Part shown: piece by piece, positions 29,401 to 39,784 of the stretch
How the letters are laid out: every line of letters begins with the position of its first letter
How positions within the stretch are numbered: position 1 is the stretch's first letter
NCBI RefSeq assembly: GCF_041146795.1
Contig: NC_135168.1
Location: 15,676,131 to 15,740,130 of the forward strand
DNA: 64,000 nt
Reading direction: 5' to 3'
From: Maylandia zebra
Lineage: Eukaryota; Chordata; Actinopteri; Cichliformes; Cichlidae
Notes under the pieces: model-generated
Database searches by the model: none
The model's input: only the letters and a program-made list of their open reading frames with translations
What the model was told of the DNA's origin: nothing
Position numbers and translations under genes: made by a program

Positions 29401-29697
29401 CAAGCAAACAAAGGCAGTCCAGCCCTTGCTGTAGCAGTTCACACCCCTGTGACTACCCAGACAGCACATACAGACGTGCACTTTTCAGTGGAGTGCTGAT
29501 ACTCAGTGGACAAAAGAATTCCCACAAACAGATGCTCTTTTATTCAAAGAGGGTATGGCTTACATTTGTGCAGTTGTCTCTGCAAAGACACTACTGACAC
29601 TGACAAAAGCAAACATACATAAATGAATTCATCAGAACATGCAAAGATTTACTTTCTTACCTTTCTGGGTCTGCCCCTCATCCATGTCTTCTTCCAT
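11474..29697 (-). CDS. gpm6a: Neuronal membrane glycoprotein M6-a (PLP/DM20 family), seven coding exons
   Basis: Coding exons read leftward: 29697-29661, 19028-18836, 18518-18362, 17371-17218, 13448-13372, 12706-12641 and 11626-11474. All splice sites are GT-AG and the phases are consistent. They sum to 837 nt, 278 residues, the same length as human M6a. The N-terminus reads [13 protein letters not shown], followed by the Cys-rich [14 protein letters not shown] block before the first membrane helix. Four membrane segments are visible, with [11 protein letters not shown] between helices 1 and 2, the [13 protein letters not shown] junction, the second extracellular loop with paired cysteines, and the conserved C-terminus ending KERLNAYT. 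M6a acts at the neuronal surface and promotes filopodia and neurite growth. The loop exon at 13448-13372 is the part most unlike mammals ([13 protein letters not shown]). The paralogue (aa or ab) is undetermined. Introns 1 and 4 hold most of the repeats. Confidence 0.95.
11988..12020. repeat. (TAA)n-type microsatellite
   Basis: Short run of imperfect AAT/TTA trinucleotides in the last gpm6a intron. Confidence 0.7.
13578..14275. mobile_element. hAT-type non-autonomous transposon with 8-bp target duplication
   Basis: The 698-bp element is flanked by identical 8-mers GCCCATTT at 13570-13577 and 14276-14283. Its ends are imperfect inverted repeats: TAAGGCTG at the left and, on the other strand, TAGGGCTG at the right, each followed by sequence rich in ATCG/CGATAT. 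An 8-bp duplication and TAGGGCTG-like ends fit hAT. There is no transposase. It splits an older element exactly. Confidence 0.75.
14549..15593 (+). mobile_element. 5'-truncated non-LTR retrotransposon (CR1/L2/Rex-type LINE)
   Basis: Plus-strand insertion inside the Tc1-like relic. It keeps the reverse transcriptase C-terminal half and the 3' end. The 3' end reads CCCATCAGGGACAATAAAGT and finishes in short ATTGACC-like tandem copies, typical of fish CR1/L2/Rex LINEs. Dead-on-arrival 5' truncation. Confidence 0.8.
14585..15406 (+). pseudogene. Partial LINE reverse transcriptase reading frame (about 273 aa)
   Basis: Uninterrupted frame with the reverse transcriptase motifs [19 protein letters not shown] (motif B region), YADDT (catalytic motif C, about residue 48) and [11 protein letters not shown] (motif D/E region), ending in the [10 protein letters not shown] block found at the C-terminus of fish CR1/L2/Rex-like proteins. 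It lacks the endonuclease and the first half of the reverse transcriptase, so it cannot mobilise itself. Absence of internal stops suggests a fairly recent insertion. Confidence 0.8.
21035..21645 (-). mobile_element. Tc1-like transposon relic (family 3), internal part lost
   Basis: Starts with GAAAACTAAGTACACCCTATG and includes blocks such as TTGAGGTTTGTGGGCATTTGT and AAACATCTCCACTTTGGTTT, which occur in the same order in a widespread fish Tc1-like family (transposase on the minus strand). The same family recurs at about 58,990-59,960. Coding capacity is destroyed. Confidence 0.65.
24510..24835 (-). promoter_or_regulatory. Candidate alternative promoter or enhancer in gpm6a intron 1, with RFX X-box
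   Basis: A locally GC- and purine-rich block, unlike its surroundings, contains GTTGCCATAACAAC at 24,761-24,774, which fits the RFX X-box pattern. Mammalian GPM6A uses alternative first exons, so a promoter here is plausible but unproven. Confidence 0.25.
27592..28225 (+). mobile_element. Solo LTR with 5-bp target site duplication
   Basis: A 634-bp block begins TGTCACAGG and ends CCGTGACA, so the termini are TG...CA within a TGTCAC/GTGACA inverted repeat. It is flanked by ACACG on both sides (27,587-27,591 and 28,226-28,230). It is pyrimidine-rich with a TATA-like TATTTAAG near 27,928, as in fish Ty3/gypsy LTRs. No internal retroelement sequence remains: a solo LTR left by LTR-LTR recombination. 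It is antisense to gpm6a. Confidence 0.8.
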
Positions 29698-29822
29698 TTT
29701 GCTTTTTCTTCTTTTTTAAGTAGCTATCGATTAGTAAATAAATGTCCTGTGTAGGTTTAAGATCGTATTTATTTAAGGAGTAATCCACACATCAGTTCCC
29801 CTTTCTTTCTCTATACTCACTT

Positions 29823-29853
<31 letters not shown>

Positions 29854-30110
29854 GAACACTTAGATTGGCTGTCAGGTGTGGTTTCTGTCAAGTGACTGGG
29901 CAATGCAAAGGATCACTTAGCCTTTGTGGTACTGTCCATTGCAAACCGCTGTGGCAAGTGCAGAACGCCTCCTTGGTCCCTGGTGGAGGAGGAGGAGGAG
30001 GAGAGGAGTAGCAGGGCTGGCTTGAGCTGAGGGTGGTCTCTGTGGTTTGAAGGAAAGCGCATGTGTGACAAAGAGCCATGCATTTGAAAAAGGGAGGTGT
30101 GTGGAAAATG
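29698..30110 (-). promoter_or_regulatory. Probable gpm6a 5' UTR and promoter region
   Basis: Directly upstream of the gpm6a start codon. It contains a (TC)n run at about 29,820-29,853 and a GGA-rich patch at about 29,984-30,006. No TATA box is clear. Transcription start not determined. Confidence 0.4.
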
Positions 30111-31558
30111 TTGGATTAAAACACTAAAAGCAGCAACGGTGGTAGAACCTAAGCCAGAATCAAGATCTTTTCACTGTGTTGTCTAGACAGTTGTGTTCAT
30201 GAGTGTTGGTGACTATTCCTTGTCTCACCCTCCCTAAACAACACCCCCTCTCAGACAGAATGGTTAAGCCCATCACCCACCAACCCCCCTTCCCATGCGA
30301 GGCTGCGGCTGCTCTATATTAGCACAACCTCTCATTAAATAAGTGAGGGGGTACATCTGATTTCGAAATGGGATTCTCCTAATCTTATTAGTCTTACAGA
30401 TTAAGTTATACAATCACCAAGGCGTTGTCATTGGATTCTTGAATTCTAAATGGCACTATATGTCTAGAGCTGCAGACAAACAGCTCACACACTGATGAAA
30501 ACTGCTAAATAATTATGCAAATACATACCTAGATCATGGACAGGACACAAGGTAATTGGAATTGGAAATTGGTATTTTAAACTGCTGTTGAGTGAAATAT
30601 GCTGTATAAATAAAACCTGACTTGACAAAGTATGGACAGATGGGTGAATGGATGGATGATCAGACAGGTGGATTAGATGAAACTTTAATGATCCCTATGG
30701 GGAAAGGAAGCTTCTGCTGCAGCCAAGACCTGAGAGGCAATAGCGAAGGAGGTAAGTGAGGGTTGTAAGAGTGATTCAAGTAAGCACGCTAGCTTAAATA
30801 GACTGCAAAATATTAATCGGATGGAAGTTCAGCAAATTAACTTGCTAGAAATCACTTTTAGTCATCCGTTATCTTATTTGTGCCTGCTGTAATACCAGGA
30901 ATGCCAAAAGCTTCACTCATAGGCCTTTCAGAAGAAAAGCAAGATAAAGTTTTTATGGTAATTATGGTAATGTGATCATTTATTAATGATTCTATATAAT
31001 GCTTTATTAATGTTTCATTGCTTAATGTAACATTCATTGAATTATTCAATTAGCCTACTTTAGTTTGTTGTCTAACCAACTGGTGTGTCAAAAATTACCA
31101 TACCACTGAGTACCGCTTTGTAATTCAAATTAGCATTAAATGTTTATTAGCTTTTCTGGCAGCATGGATCAACGGATGGTGATGTCTGTAGTAAGAATCC
31201 AACCTTTCAGTCCAGACTTTTAATACCTCAATAAGTGTCAGATGCATTATTTTGAAATATTGTGCAGAAATTCCAGAATGTCCAGATAGCAGATATGGAT
31301 ATATGGCCCAAGAATTCCTGTTATGTCTACACAGGGCTCGCAAAATTGCTTGCTTGCCTGCTTATATTATCAGGTGAATGCTCAGTAGCATATTGTTTAA
31401 AGCTCTGCTGTGCATATGTAGATTCTAAACATCTTGCTTTATCATGAGATCAAGAGACAATTTCAACCACTTTCTCCCTTTTCCATCTCCTTAGGGGCTG
31501 CTCCCTTTTTTTTATTTTGTGCACACGATATAGTCTTAAATAGTCATTTGTATCTGGT
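30111..31558. other. Intergenic sequence upstream of gpm6a
   Basis: No gene seen. At about 30,640-30,760 the minus strand carries a LINE 3' end (CCCCATAGGGATCATTAAAG followed by short tandem copies). The rest is unassigned AT-rich sequence. Confidence 0.4.
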
Positions 31559-31880
31559 GACTATCCATTCATCCATTTTCTTCTGCTTATCCAATTCAGG
31601 GCCATAGGGAGGGGTTGGAGCCCATCCCAGATGTCACAGGGAAAGAGGCAGGGTGCACCGTGGATAGGTTGCCAGACTATTGGGGCTAACACAAAGGGAA
31701 AGAGAACCATTAACACCTACAGCTTATTTAGAATCACCAGTTAACCTTCATGCATTTCTTTGGGAGGAAGCTGGATTACTTGGAGAAAACCCACAGAGGC
31801 ACAGGGAGAACATGGAAGTCCACATAGAGAGGCCCCGGTGGATTTGAACATTGGACATTGTCCTTATTAAGGAGTTTAGA
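31559..31880 (+). repeat. Dispersed fish repeat, copy 1
   Basis: Begins near TCCATTTTCTTCTGCTTATC and contains TTTGGGAGGAAGCTGG and GGAGAACATGGAAGTCCACA. These blocks recur in order in a second copy at about 60,062-60,416. They are hallmarks of a very common teleost interspersed repeat; its class was not resolved here. Confidence 0.65.
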
Positions 31881-31919
31881 ATCTCTAACTAGAAAAATTT
31901 GCATTTCCTGCGAAAATGC

Positions 31920-32720
31920 AGTGTGGATGCTTAAAGCTGAAGCTGTATGCAAAAAGTAGCTGAAAAAGCTGAAAAGTTGCAGAAATTGTAAAAACTTTGC
32001 AGAAGCAAAAGAAGTTTGCTAAAATGGAATAACTTAGCAGAACTGCAATATCTTAGAGGAAACATAATACTTGGCAGAAATACAATAGCATAGCAGAATT
32101 TAGCAGAAATATTGTAACTTACCAGAAACATGATAACTTCTCAAAAATACAAGAATTTAGGAGAAATAGTATAAGATAACAGAAAGAATATATTTAGCCA
32201 AAAATACTTAAACATTACAGAAACACTATGATTTAGAAAAATAGTACAACAGAGCAGAAATATTGTGATTTACCAGAGACACTGTGATGAACTATGAATA
32301 TTGTAATTTTAAATTGAGACTATGTTTTAGCACAAATATTATAATTTGGCAGAAATACTATAATTTAGCAGAAATACTATATTAAGCACAAATCCTATAA
32401 AAAGCAGAAATGGTATGATTAAGCACAAATACTACATTTAGTAGAAATACTTTGTTTTAGCACAAATCCCATAAAAAGCAGAAATACTGTACTATGATTT
32501 AGTAGAAAAACTATAATTAATCAGAAATACTAAATTTAGCAGAAATACTATATTAAGCACAAATACTATTAAAAGCAGAAATAGTATGATTAAGCATAAA
32601 TACTACATTTAGCAGAAATACTATATTAAGCACAAATCCTATAAAAGCAGAAATAGTATATTAAGCACAAATCTTATAAAATAGCAGAAATAGTATGATT
32701 TAGCACAATAGTAATAAGTT
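31920..32720. repeat. Degenerate minisatellite, about 18-20-bp unit (GCAGAAATACTATAATTTA-like)
   Basis: Long array of imperfect copies of a unit of the form AGCAGAAATACTATAATTT, alternating with AAGCACAAATCCTATAAAA-like units, inside the outer element. Similar arrays occur at 33,663-34,085 and 34,881-35,290. Confidence 0.75.
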
Positions 32721-32963
32721 AAACAGAAAAATTGGAAAAGCAAAATGGACAGCTGAAAAAATGCTGAACATGCTGAGGTTCCCTCAAATATACTTGTTAA
32801 ATGACAAAAATCTGCAAAAAAATTTATTACAGCCACACAATCACAAATATGTACACATGAGAAAACACACATGCACAGAGAGACCCACACACAAGATCCA
32901 ATTCAGTCAACCAGTCTAAATATATTGAATTTAAATCTTAGAATGAGATCATCCCATTAAAAG

Positions 32964-33662
<699 letters not shown>

Positions 33663-34085
33663 CAGAAATATATAGAAATACTATTATTAAGCATAAATAC
33701 TACATTTAGTAGAAATACTATGTTTTAGCACAAATATTATAAAAAGAAGAAAAACTATAATTTAGCAGAAATACTATATTAAGCACAAATCCTATAAAAA
33801 GCAGAAATACTATAATTTAGAACAAATAGTATAAAAAGCAGAAATACTATAATTTAGCAGAAATACTATGTTAAGCACAAATCCTATAAAAAGCAGAAAT
33901 ACTATAATTTAGCAGAAATACTATGTTAGGCACAAATCCTATAAAAAGCAGAAATACTATAATTTAGCAGAAATACTATATTAGGCATAAATCCTATGAA
34001 AAGCAGAAATAGTATGATTTAGCAGAAATACTGTATTTAGCACAAGTACCGAAAAGTACCAGAAATACTATGATTTAGCAGAATA
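33663..34085. repeat. Degenerate minisatellite, second array
   Basis: Same GCAGAAATACTATAATTTA-like unit as the array at 31,920-32,720, placed between blocks R1 and R2. Confidence 0.75.
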
Positions 34086-34224
34086 GTAATAACTTATTGA
34101 AACACAAATGCACAGAGGGACACACAAACACAGGCTCTAATCCAGTCAACCAGTCTAACTATGTTCAATTTAAATCCTACAATGACATGCTGTCAAATAA
34201 GGGCAGGGTCCTCTCTCTCCCACT

Positions 34225-34238
34225 AAACACACACACAA

Positions 34239-34270
<32 letters not shown>

Positions 34271-34285
34271 ACACACACACACACA
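34225..34285. repeat. (CA)n microsatellite
   Basis: Interrupted CA run preceding block R2, the counterpart of the CA run before R1. Confidence 0.95.
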
Positions 34286-34286
34286 G

Positions 34287-34872
34287 GGAGAGAGGACTAA
34301 GTTTCTAGGTCAGCCTGGGAGCTGCTGAATTTGAATCCACCAATCAGAGAGGCTGTTTACGTTTTCCCGCCAAAAAAGGTGCATCTTTTTACACACGCAG
34401 CACAGAGACATAGACCTGCTTCTTTCAGTTTATTTCACATAGTGAGGATTCCCCTCAAACAAATGACCATAATTTCCTAACCATAGGGGCTAGAGCGGTC
34501 ATTCTTACACCGTTTTGTTCAGAAGAGATGGGGGAATCTTCAAGTGTTGACAATTTATCATTAAAATATGAATTTTTAGAGATATATGACATGGATGACT
34601 TGTTGACTTAGAAGCCACGAATTCCCCAATATGCAAATATGAATGCCTGAGACCACATATATGATTGGCTGGCTGGGAAGCCGTGCAGGCCCTGATTTGT
34701 GGATTTGAATTCCTCAGCCCTCAGATATGATTGGCTGGCTTAGAAGCCATGAAGGCCCCAATATGCAAATTTGCATGCCTCAGGACACATATATGATTGG
34801 CTGGGAAGCCGTGCACGCCCTGATTTGAAAATTTGAATTTCTCAGTCCTCACAGAGGATTGGCTGCCTGGGG
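34287..34872. repeat. Internal repeat block R2 of the outer element
   Basis: Collinear copy of R1, with the 64-bp CCAAT/octamer array at about 34,610-34,872. Scattered substitutions and small indels show it is older than the A and B insertions. Confidence 0.8.
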
Positions 34873-34880
34873 ACCTGGCA

Positions 34881-35290
34881 GAAATATATAAAAATACTAT
34901 GATTAAGCATAAATACTACATTTAGTAGAAATACTATGTTTTAGCACAAATACTATAAAAAGCAGAAATACTATAATTTAGCAGAAATACTATATTAAGC
35001 ACAAATCCTATAAAAAGCAGAAATAGGATGATTAAGCATAAACACTACATTTAGTAGAAATACTATGTTTGAGCAAAAATCCTATAAAAAGCAGAAATAC
35101 TATATTAGGCACAAATCCCATAAAAAGCAGAAATAGTATGATTAAGCATAAATACTACATTTAGTAGAAATACTATGTTTTAGCACAAATAGTATAAAAA
35201 GCAGAAATATTGTAATTTAGCAGAAATTCTATATTAGGCACAAATCTTATAAAATAGCAGAAATAGTATTATTTAGCACAATAGTAATAA
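34881..35290. repeat. Degenerate minisatellite, third array
   Basis: Same 18-20-bp unit family as the other two arrays, between R2 and R3. Confidence 0.75.
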
Positions 35291-35398
35291 GTTAAACAGA
35301 AAAATTGGAAAAGCAAAATGGACAGCTGAAAAAATGCTGAACATGCTGAGGGTCCCTCAAATATACTTGTTAAATGAAAAAATCTGCAAAAAAATGCA

Positions 35399-35711
35399 CA
35401 AGGAGAGAGAAGTAAGTTTCTAGGTCAGCCTGGGAGCTGCTGAATTTGAATCCACCAATCAGAGAGCCTGTGTACTTTTTCCCGCCAAAACATGTGCCTC
35501 TTTTTACACACGCAGCACAGAGAGGCACAGGATTTTTGCAGCCTATTTCTCATAGTGAGGACTCCCCTCAAACAAATGACCATAATTTCCAAACCGTAGG
35601 GGCTAGAGCGGTCATTCTTACACCGTTTTGTTCAGAAGAGATGGGGGAATCTTCCAGTGTTTACAATTTATCATTAAAATATGAATTATTAAAGATATTT
35701 GACTTCTAATG
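35399..35711. repeat. Internal repeat block R3 (truncated)
   Basis: Matches the first half of R1 and R2, then leaves the repeat near 35,711 and continues into the part of the element shared with copies A and B. Confidence 0.75.
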
Positions 35712-36900
35712 CACCATAACTGAGTAGAGCGAAGCAAAAACTGCCTTGACTTGCCCTCAAACAACGCTTTCTAACTCGAAATCTATTTGGAGTATCGATA
35801 TCATTCTTTCACCGTAAGAGACAGCAGGCTTTGGTGAACAATCATGGAAATTTTCAGGTCTCTGTGGAAATCCAACAAAAAGTTATGACGAGAGAAAAAA
35901 GTGGTTCATTTCCACAGTTTGAAATCTGAAGAAATCTGAGCGAAGGACGAATTTCCTACCCTCAAACAAGTCCAACTCATTTCAGAACGGTAATAGGTGA
36001 GAAAGAAATTCTTGAATTGTGAGCGTCAGGGGTGTCTGAAGATATTCGGGGACAAGCCTCATGTCTTAACTTTGCTTCGTTAAGGAGATATGACGATTCG
36101 AATATGCCTCTCATTACAGAAATCCAGCGGTGATTTTGAACAAGCTCTCCATTCACTTTATATGGAGAGTTTTCTGACCTTGTGTTAGTCTGAGGAGATT
36201 TGCAAAAATTCTATAAATCCCACAACAATGATGGTGACATTTTCTGAAAGCCAGCAAAAATACCTACGTTTTGATGTATAATTTGTGGAAGTTGAGTGAA
36301 AATTGAGCAAGTAGCAGGAAGTTGTTCGGACATGAAGTGAAAATTGCAAAACCTTCAGTGGCACACTGGAAGCCAAGAGCATAGCAACCATAACAACACA
36401 TGTAAAATCACAATTTTGCAACTCAAAACTTTAAGAGGCATAAAAGTAAAACAGTAAAAGATTTGAAAAAGCTGAATCATACCTGAATAGCCCAATAATT
36501 TGTGAACATTTTAAAGTTTGAATGGTTGTTCTAGGTGAAAATATGAGGAAGTAGTTAAGTTTCAAAAACAAGCAAATTTTAGCAGAATTGCTGAAGTTTC
36601 CCATTCATTTCAATGGGACAAATTAAAGGAAAAAAGTGGAATATTTTAAAAAGTATAATAGTTAAAAATACCAAAAGATATAGCAGGAATTAGCAAAAAT
36701 AGCTGAATAGTTTAAAGTTTGAACGGTGAAAATAGCACAAAAATTGTGGAAGTAGTTAAACGGCGAAAAGTGTACGGAAGTCCTAAGAATAATAATAAAG
36801 AACTAGAAAAAATTGCATTTCCTGCGAAAATGCTGTGTGGATGCCTTACGCTGAAGATTTCTGCTGAAAAAAGCAGAAAAAGTTGAAAAAACAAAAAACA

Positions 36901-36975
36901 TTGCCCTGAGCGAGATTCGAACCTGGCCTTTCTGATCTATAGGCGGCGTCTCACCTTACTGGACCAAACTGATTC
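36901..36975 (-). other. tRNA-like module T1 in copy A
   Basis: Minus strand: A-box-like TGGTCCAGTAAGG and B-box GGTTCGAATCTC at tRNA-like spacing. The acceptor stem does not pair, so this is tRNA-like, not a functional tRNA call. Confidence 0.45.
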
Positions 36976-37245
36976 TTACAAAGAAGAGGTGGAGAGACTG
37001 ACAATTCTGGTGAAATTAGCAGAAGCTGCTTAGTATTGTGCTAATAAGAGGTGAAAAGGCTAAACATTTAGCAGAAAAGAGGTGAATCAGAAGAAGTTCT
37101 GCTGAAAAGAGGTAAAGAAGCAAAAAGATGAGTTGAAAAGAGGTGTAGAAGTGCTTGCTGAAGATGGCTGTATGTGTAATGACACACTGGAGAGTGTCAA
37201 GAAAGCAGAGCGCATGCAAGCAGGGAACATGTGTAGCAACTGTCA

Positions 37246-37312
37246 CAGGTAGGATTCGAAACTCTGCCCCCGGGTCTCACGGCAGCTGCCCTACCCTCTG
37301 AGCCAAATGAGT
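37246..37312 (-). other. tRNA-like module T2 in copy A
   Basis: Minus strand: A-box TGGCTCAGAGGG and B-box-like GTTTCGAATCC. Paralogous to T3, from which it differs by scattered substitutions. No pairing acceptor stem seen. Confidence 0.45.
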
Positions 37313-37802
37313 TCTGGTCTCAAGCAAATATATGATGAGAGAGAAAATGTGCACTGTGGAGCAGAAGCTCAAATTAGCAGAAAAGAGGTGAAGAGGAAGA
37401 ACTTTGTTGTGAAATGAGGTAAAGAAACTGAAATTTGTGCTTAAAACAAGTGAAAAAGCTGAACTCTGAAATCCTGCTAAAACAGTAGTAGAGGCTGATA
37501 TTTTTCAGCTACTCACTGAGCCAAACTGGTTCTCACGTAACTGAAAAAAGGTGGAAAAGCTTAAAATTCTAATGAAAACAGCAGAAGAGGCTAAGTGCAC
37601 TGTGGAGCAGGAGCTCTAATTAGCAGAAAAGAGGTGAAGAGGAATAATTTCTGCTGAAAAGAGGTAAAGAAGCAAAAAGCCGAGTTGAAAAGAAGTGTAG
37701 AAGCAGAAGTGCTTGCTGAAGATGGCTGTATGTGTAATGACACACTGGAGAGTGTCAAGAAAGCAGAGCGCATGCAAGCAGTGAACATGTGTAGCAGCTG
37801 TC

Positions 37803-37872
37803 ACAGGTAGGATTCGAACCTCTGCCACCGGGTCTCACGACAGATGCCCTACCCTCTGAGCCAAATGAGTTC
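37803..37872 (-). other. tRNA-like module T3 in copy A
   Basis: Minus strand: A-box TGGCTCAGAGGG and perfect B-box GGTTCGAATCC. Part of an internal duplication of about 560 bp with T2. Confidence 0.45.
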
Positions 37873-38445
37873 TGGTCACAAGCAAAGATATGATGAGAGG
37901 GAAAATGTGCACTGTGGAGCAGCAGCTCAAATTAGCAGAAAAGAGGTGAAGAGGAAGAACTTTGTTGTGAAATGAGGTAAAGAAACTGAAATTTGTGCTT
38001 AAAACAAGTGAAAAAGCTGAACTCTGAAATCCTGCTAAAACAGCAGAAGAGGCTGATATTTTTCAGCTACTCATTGAGCCAAACTGGTTCTCACGTAACT
38101 GAAAAAAGGTGGAAAAGCTTAAAATTCTAATGAAAACAGCAGAAGAGGCTGAGTGCACTGTGGAACAGAAGCTCAAATTAGCAGAAAAGAGGTGAAAACA
38201 GCAGAAGAGGGTGAGATTTGTGCTGATAAGAGGTGAAACTGCGGAACCAATCAGAGGTACTGCTTCTGTCTGCTTCATCAGGCTGTGTACTTGTATGTAT
38301 TTCTGCCATAGACTGTTAACCAGAATCTGAGGTCCATATTAGAAAAGCTGCTAAAATCATTAAACTTTGCAGAATTGTAATAAATTATCAATATGAATTA
38401 CCGGTCTGTGATAGTGTATAAATTTGTAGTTAAAAAAAAAAACAT

Positions 38446-38520
38446 GTGGGCCAAGGTGGAATCGAACCCACGACCTCTGGTCTGAAGAGCGGTGTCATTA
38501 CCAATCGCGCCACCTCTAAG
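38446..38520 (-). other. tRNA-like module T4 in copy A
   Basis: Minus strand: A-box-like TGGCGCGATTGG, perfect B-box GGTTCGATTCC, and a possible anticodon arm between them with loop CTTCAGA. The T arm is one base short and the acceptor arms do not pair, so function as a tRNA is unlikely. Confidence 0.5.
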
Positions 38521-39784
38521 GGGGCGGGCGCTTTGAAAAAAAGGGTGATGAGGAGTCAGAATTAGATCGCGGTGAGACGCGAAAAACGCCGTTTTTTGGA
38601 GTTACAAAACGTCGTGTAACTCAAAAACTAGGTGGGATAGAAGCATAATTCTTGCACTGGGTGAATCAGCGGACTTTGGTGTACTTTGACTGCGATTTAC
38701 ATAGCTCTTTGTATCTCCGTCGCGGAGATATGACGAGAGAAGAAACGGCTTCATTTTCGGAATTTGAAAAATGAGAGGAGGACAGATTTCCACCCCTCAA
38801 ACAAGTCTAACTCATCTCAGAACGGTAATAGGTGAGAAAATAATTCTTGAATTGTGAGTGTCAGGAGTGTCTGAAGATATACAGGGACAAGCCTCATGTC
38901 TTAACTTTGCTTCGTTAAGGAGATATGACGATTTGAAAATGCCTTCAGTTTCAGTATTTCAGCTCTGAGTTTCACAACCTCCCCATAGACTTTGAATGGG
39001 GAGTTTTTAGACCATGTGTCACTTCGAGGCAAATTGTGAAAAAAACGTAACTCTCACAATAATTATAGTGACACTGTCTTAAAGCCAGCAAAAATACCTA
39101 CGTTTTGATGTATAATTTGTGGAAGTTGAGTGGAAATTGAGCGAGTAGCAAGGAGTTGTTCAGACATGAAGAGAAAATTCAGAACGGACGAGTGTGCAGT
39201 GGGAGTTAATTGCATAGCAACCATAGCAACACATGTATTTTCTGAAAAATCACAAAGTTGTAACTGAAAACTTAAAGAGTCATTACATGAAAACGGTAAC
39301 AGATATGAAAAAGCTGAATCACACAGGAATAGCCCAATCATCTGAGAACGTTTTAAAGTTTGAATGGAGTTTCTAGGTGAAAGTATGAGGAAGTAGTTAA
39401 GTTTCAAAGACAAGCAAGTTTTAGCAGAATTGTAGAAGTTTCCCATTCATTTCAATGGGACAAATTAAAGGAAAAAAGTGTAATATTTTAAAAAGTATAA
39501 TAGTAATAAGTACCAAAAGATATAGCAGTCGAAAGCAGAAATAGCAGAACAGTTTAGAGTTTGAATGGTAAAAATCGGCTGAAAACTGAGGGAGTAGTTA
39601 AGCGGCAAAGAAACGGAGCAACTAGAATAATAAAGGATAAAGAATAAAGAGAAACAGGATCTCAATAGTGTGGATGCCTACGGCATCCACCCAATAAAGA
39701 GAAACAGGAACTCAATAGTGTGGATGCTTAAGCATCCACACAATTAAGTAAATAGCTTTTACAGAGGTTTAAGCACTAGATATA

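Larger units (their letters stand above)
19029..29660 (-). other. gpm6a intron 1 (10.6 kb)
   Basis: Non-coding between the 12-residue first exon and exon 2. It contains a Tc1-like relic (about 21,040-21,640) and a solo LTR (27,592-28,225). It also has GC- and purine-rich patches at about 23,640-23,870 and 24,510-24,830 that could hold an alternative promoter. No other gene was recognised. Confidence 0.7.
36803..39692 (-). mobile_element. Helentron/Helitron2-like copy A, nested in the outer element
   Basis: 2,890 bp. On the minus strand it begins GGGTGGATGCC after TT and ends CAATTTTTTCTAG before TT. A GTGGATGCC-TAC-GGCATCCAC hairpin sits at the 5' end and a GCATTTTCGCAGGAAATGC hairpin near the 3' end. 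It interrupts the outer element at a place where copies A and B themselves show the uninterrupted sequence (about 39,620-39,655), giving an internal empty site: insertion at TT without a longer duplication. Its plus-strand right part (from about 38,780) is homologous to 35,940-36,800 of the outer element. Contains four tRNA-like modules; no long coding frame. Confidence 0.65.

Noticed and set aside
38446-38520. Functional tRNA gene
   Set aside because: A and B boxes are present but the T arm is short and the acceptor strands do not pair, and it sits inside a mobile element.
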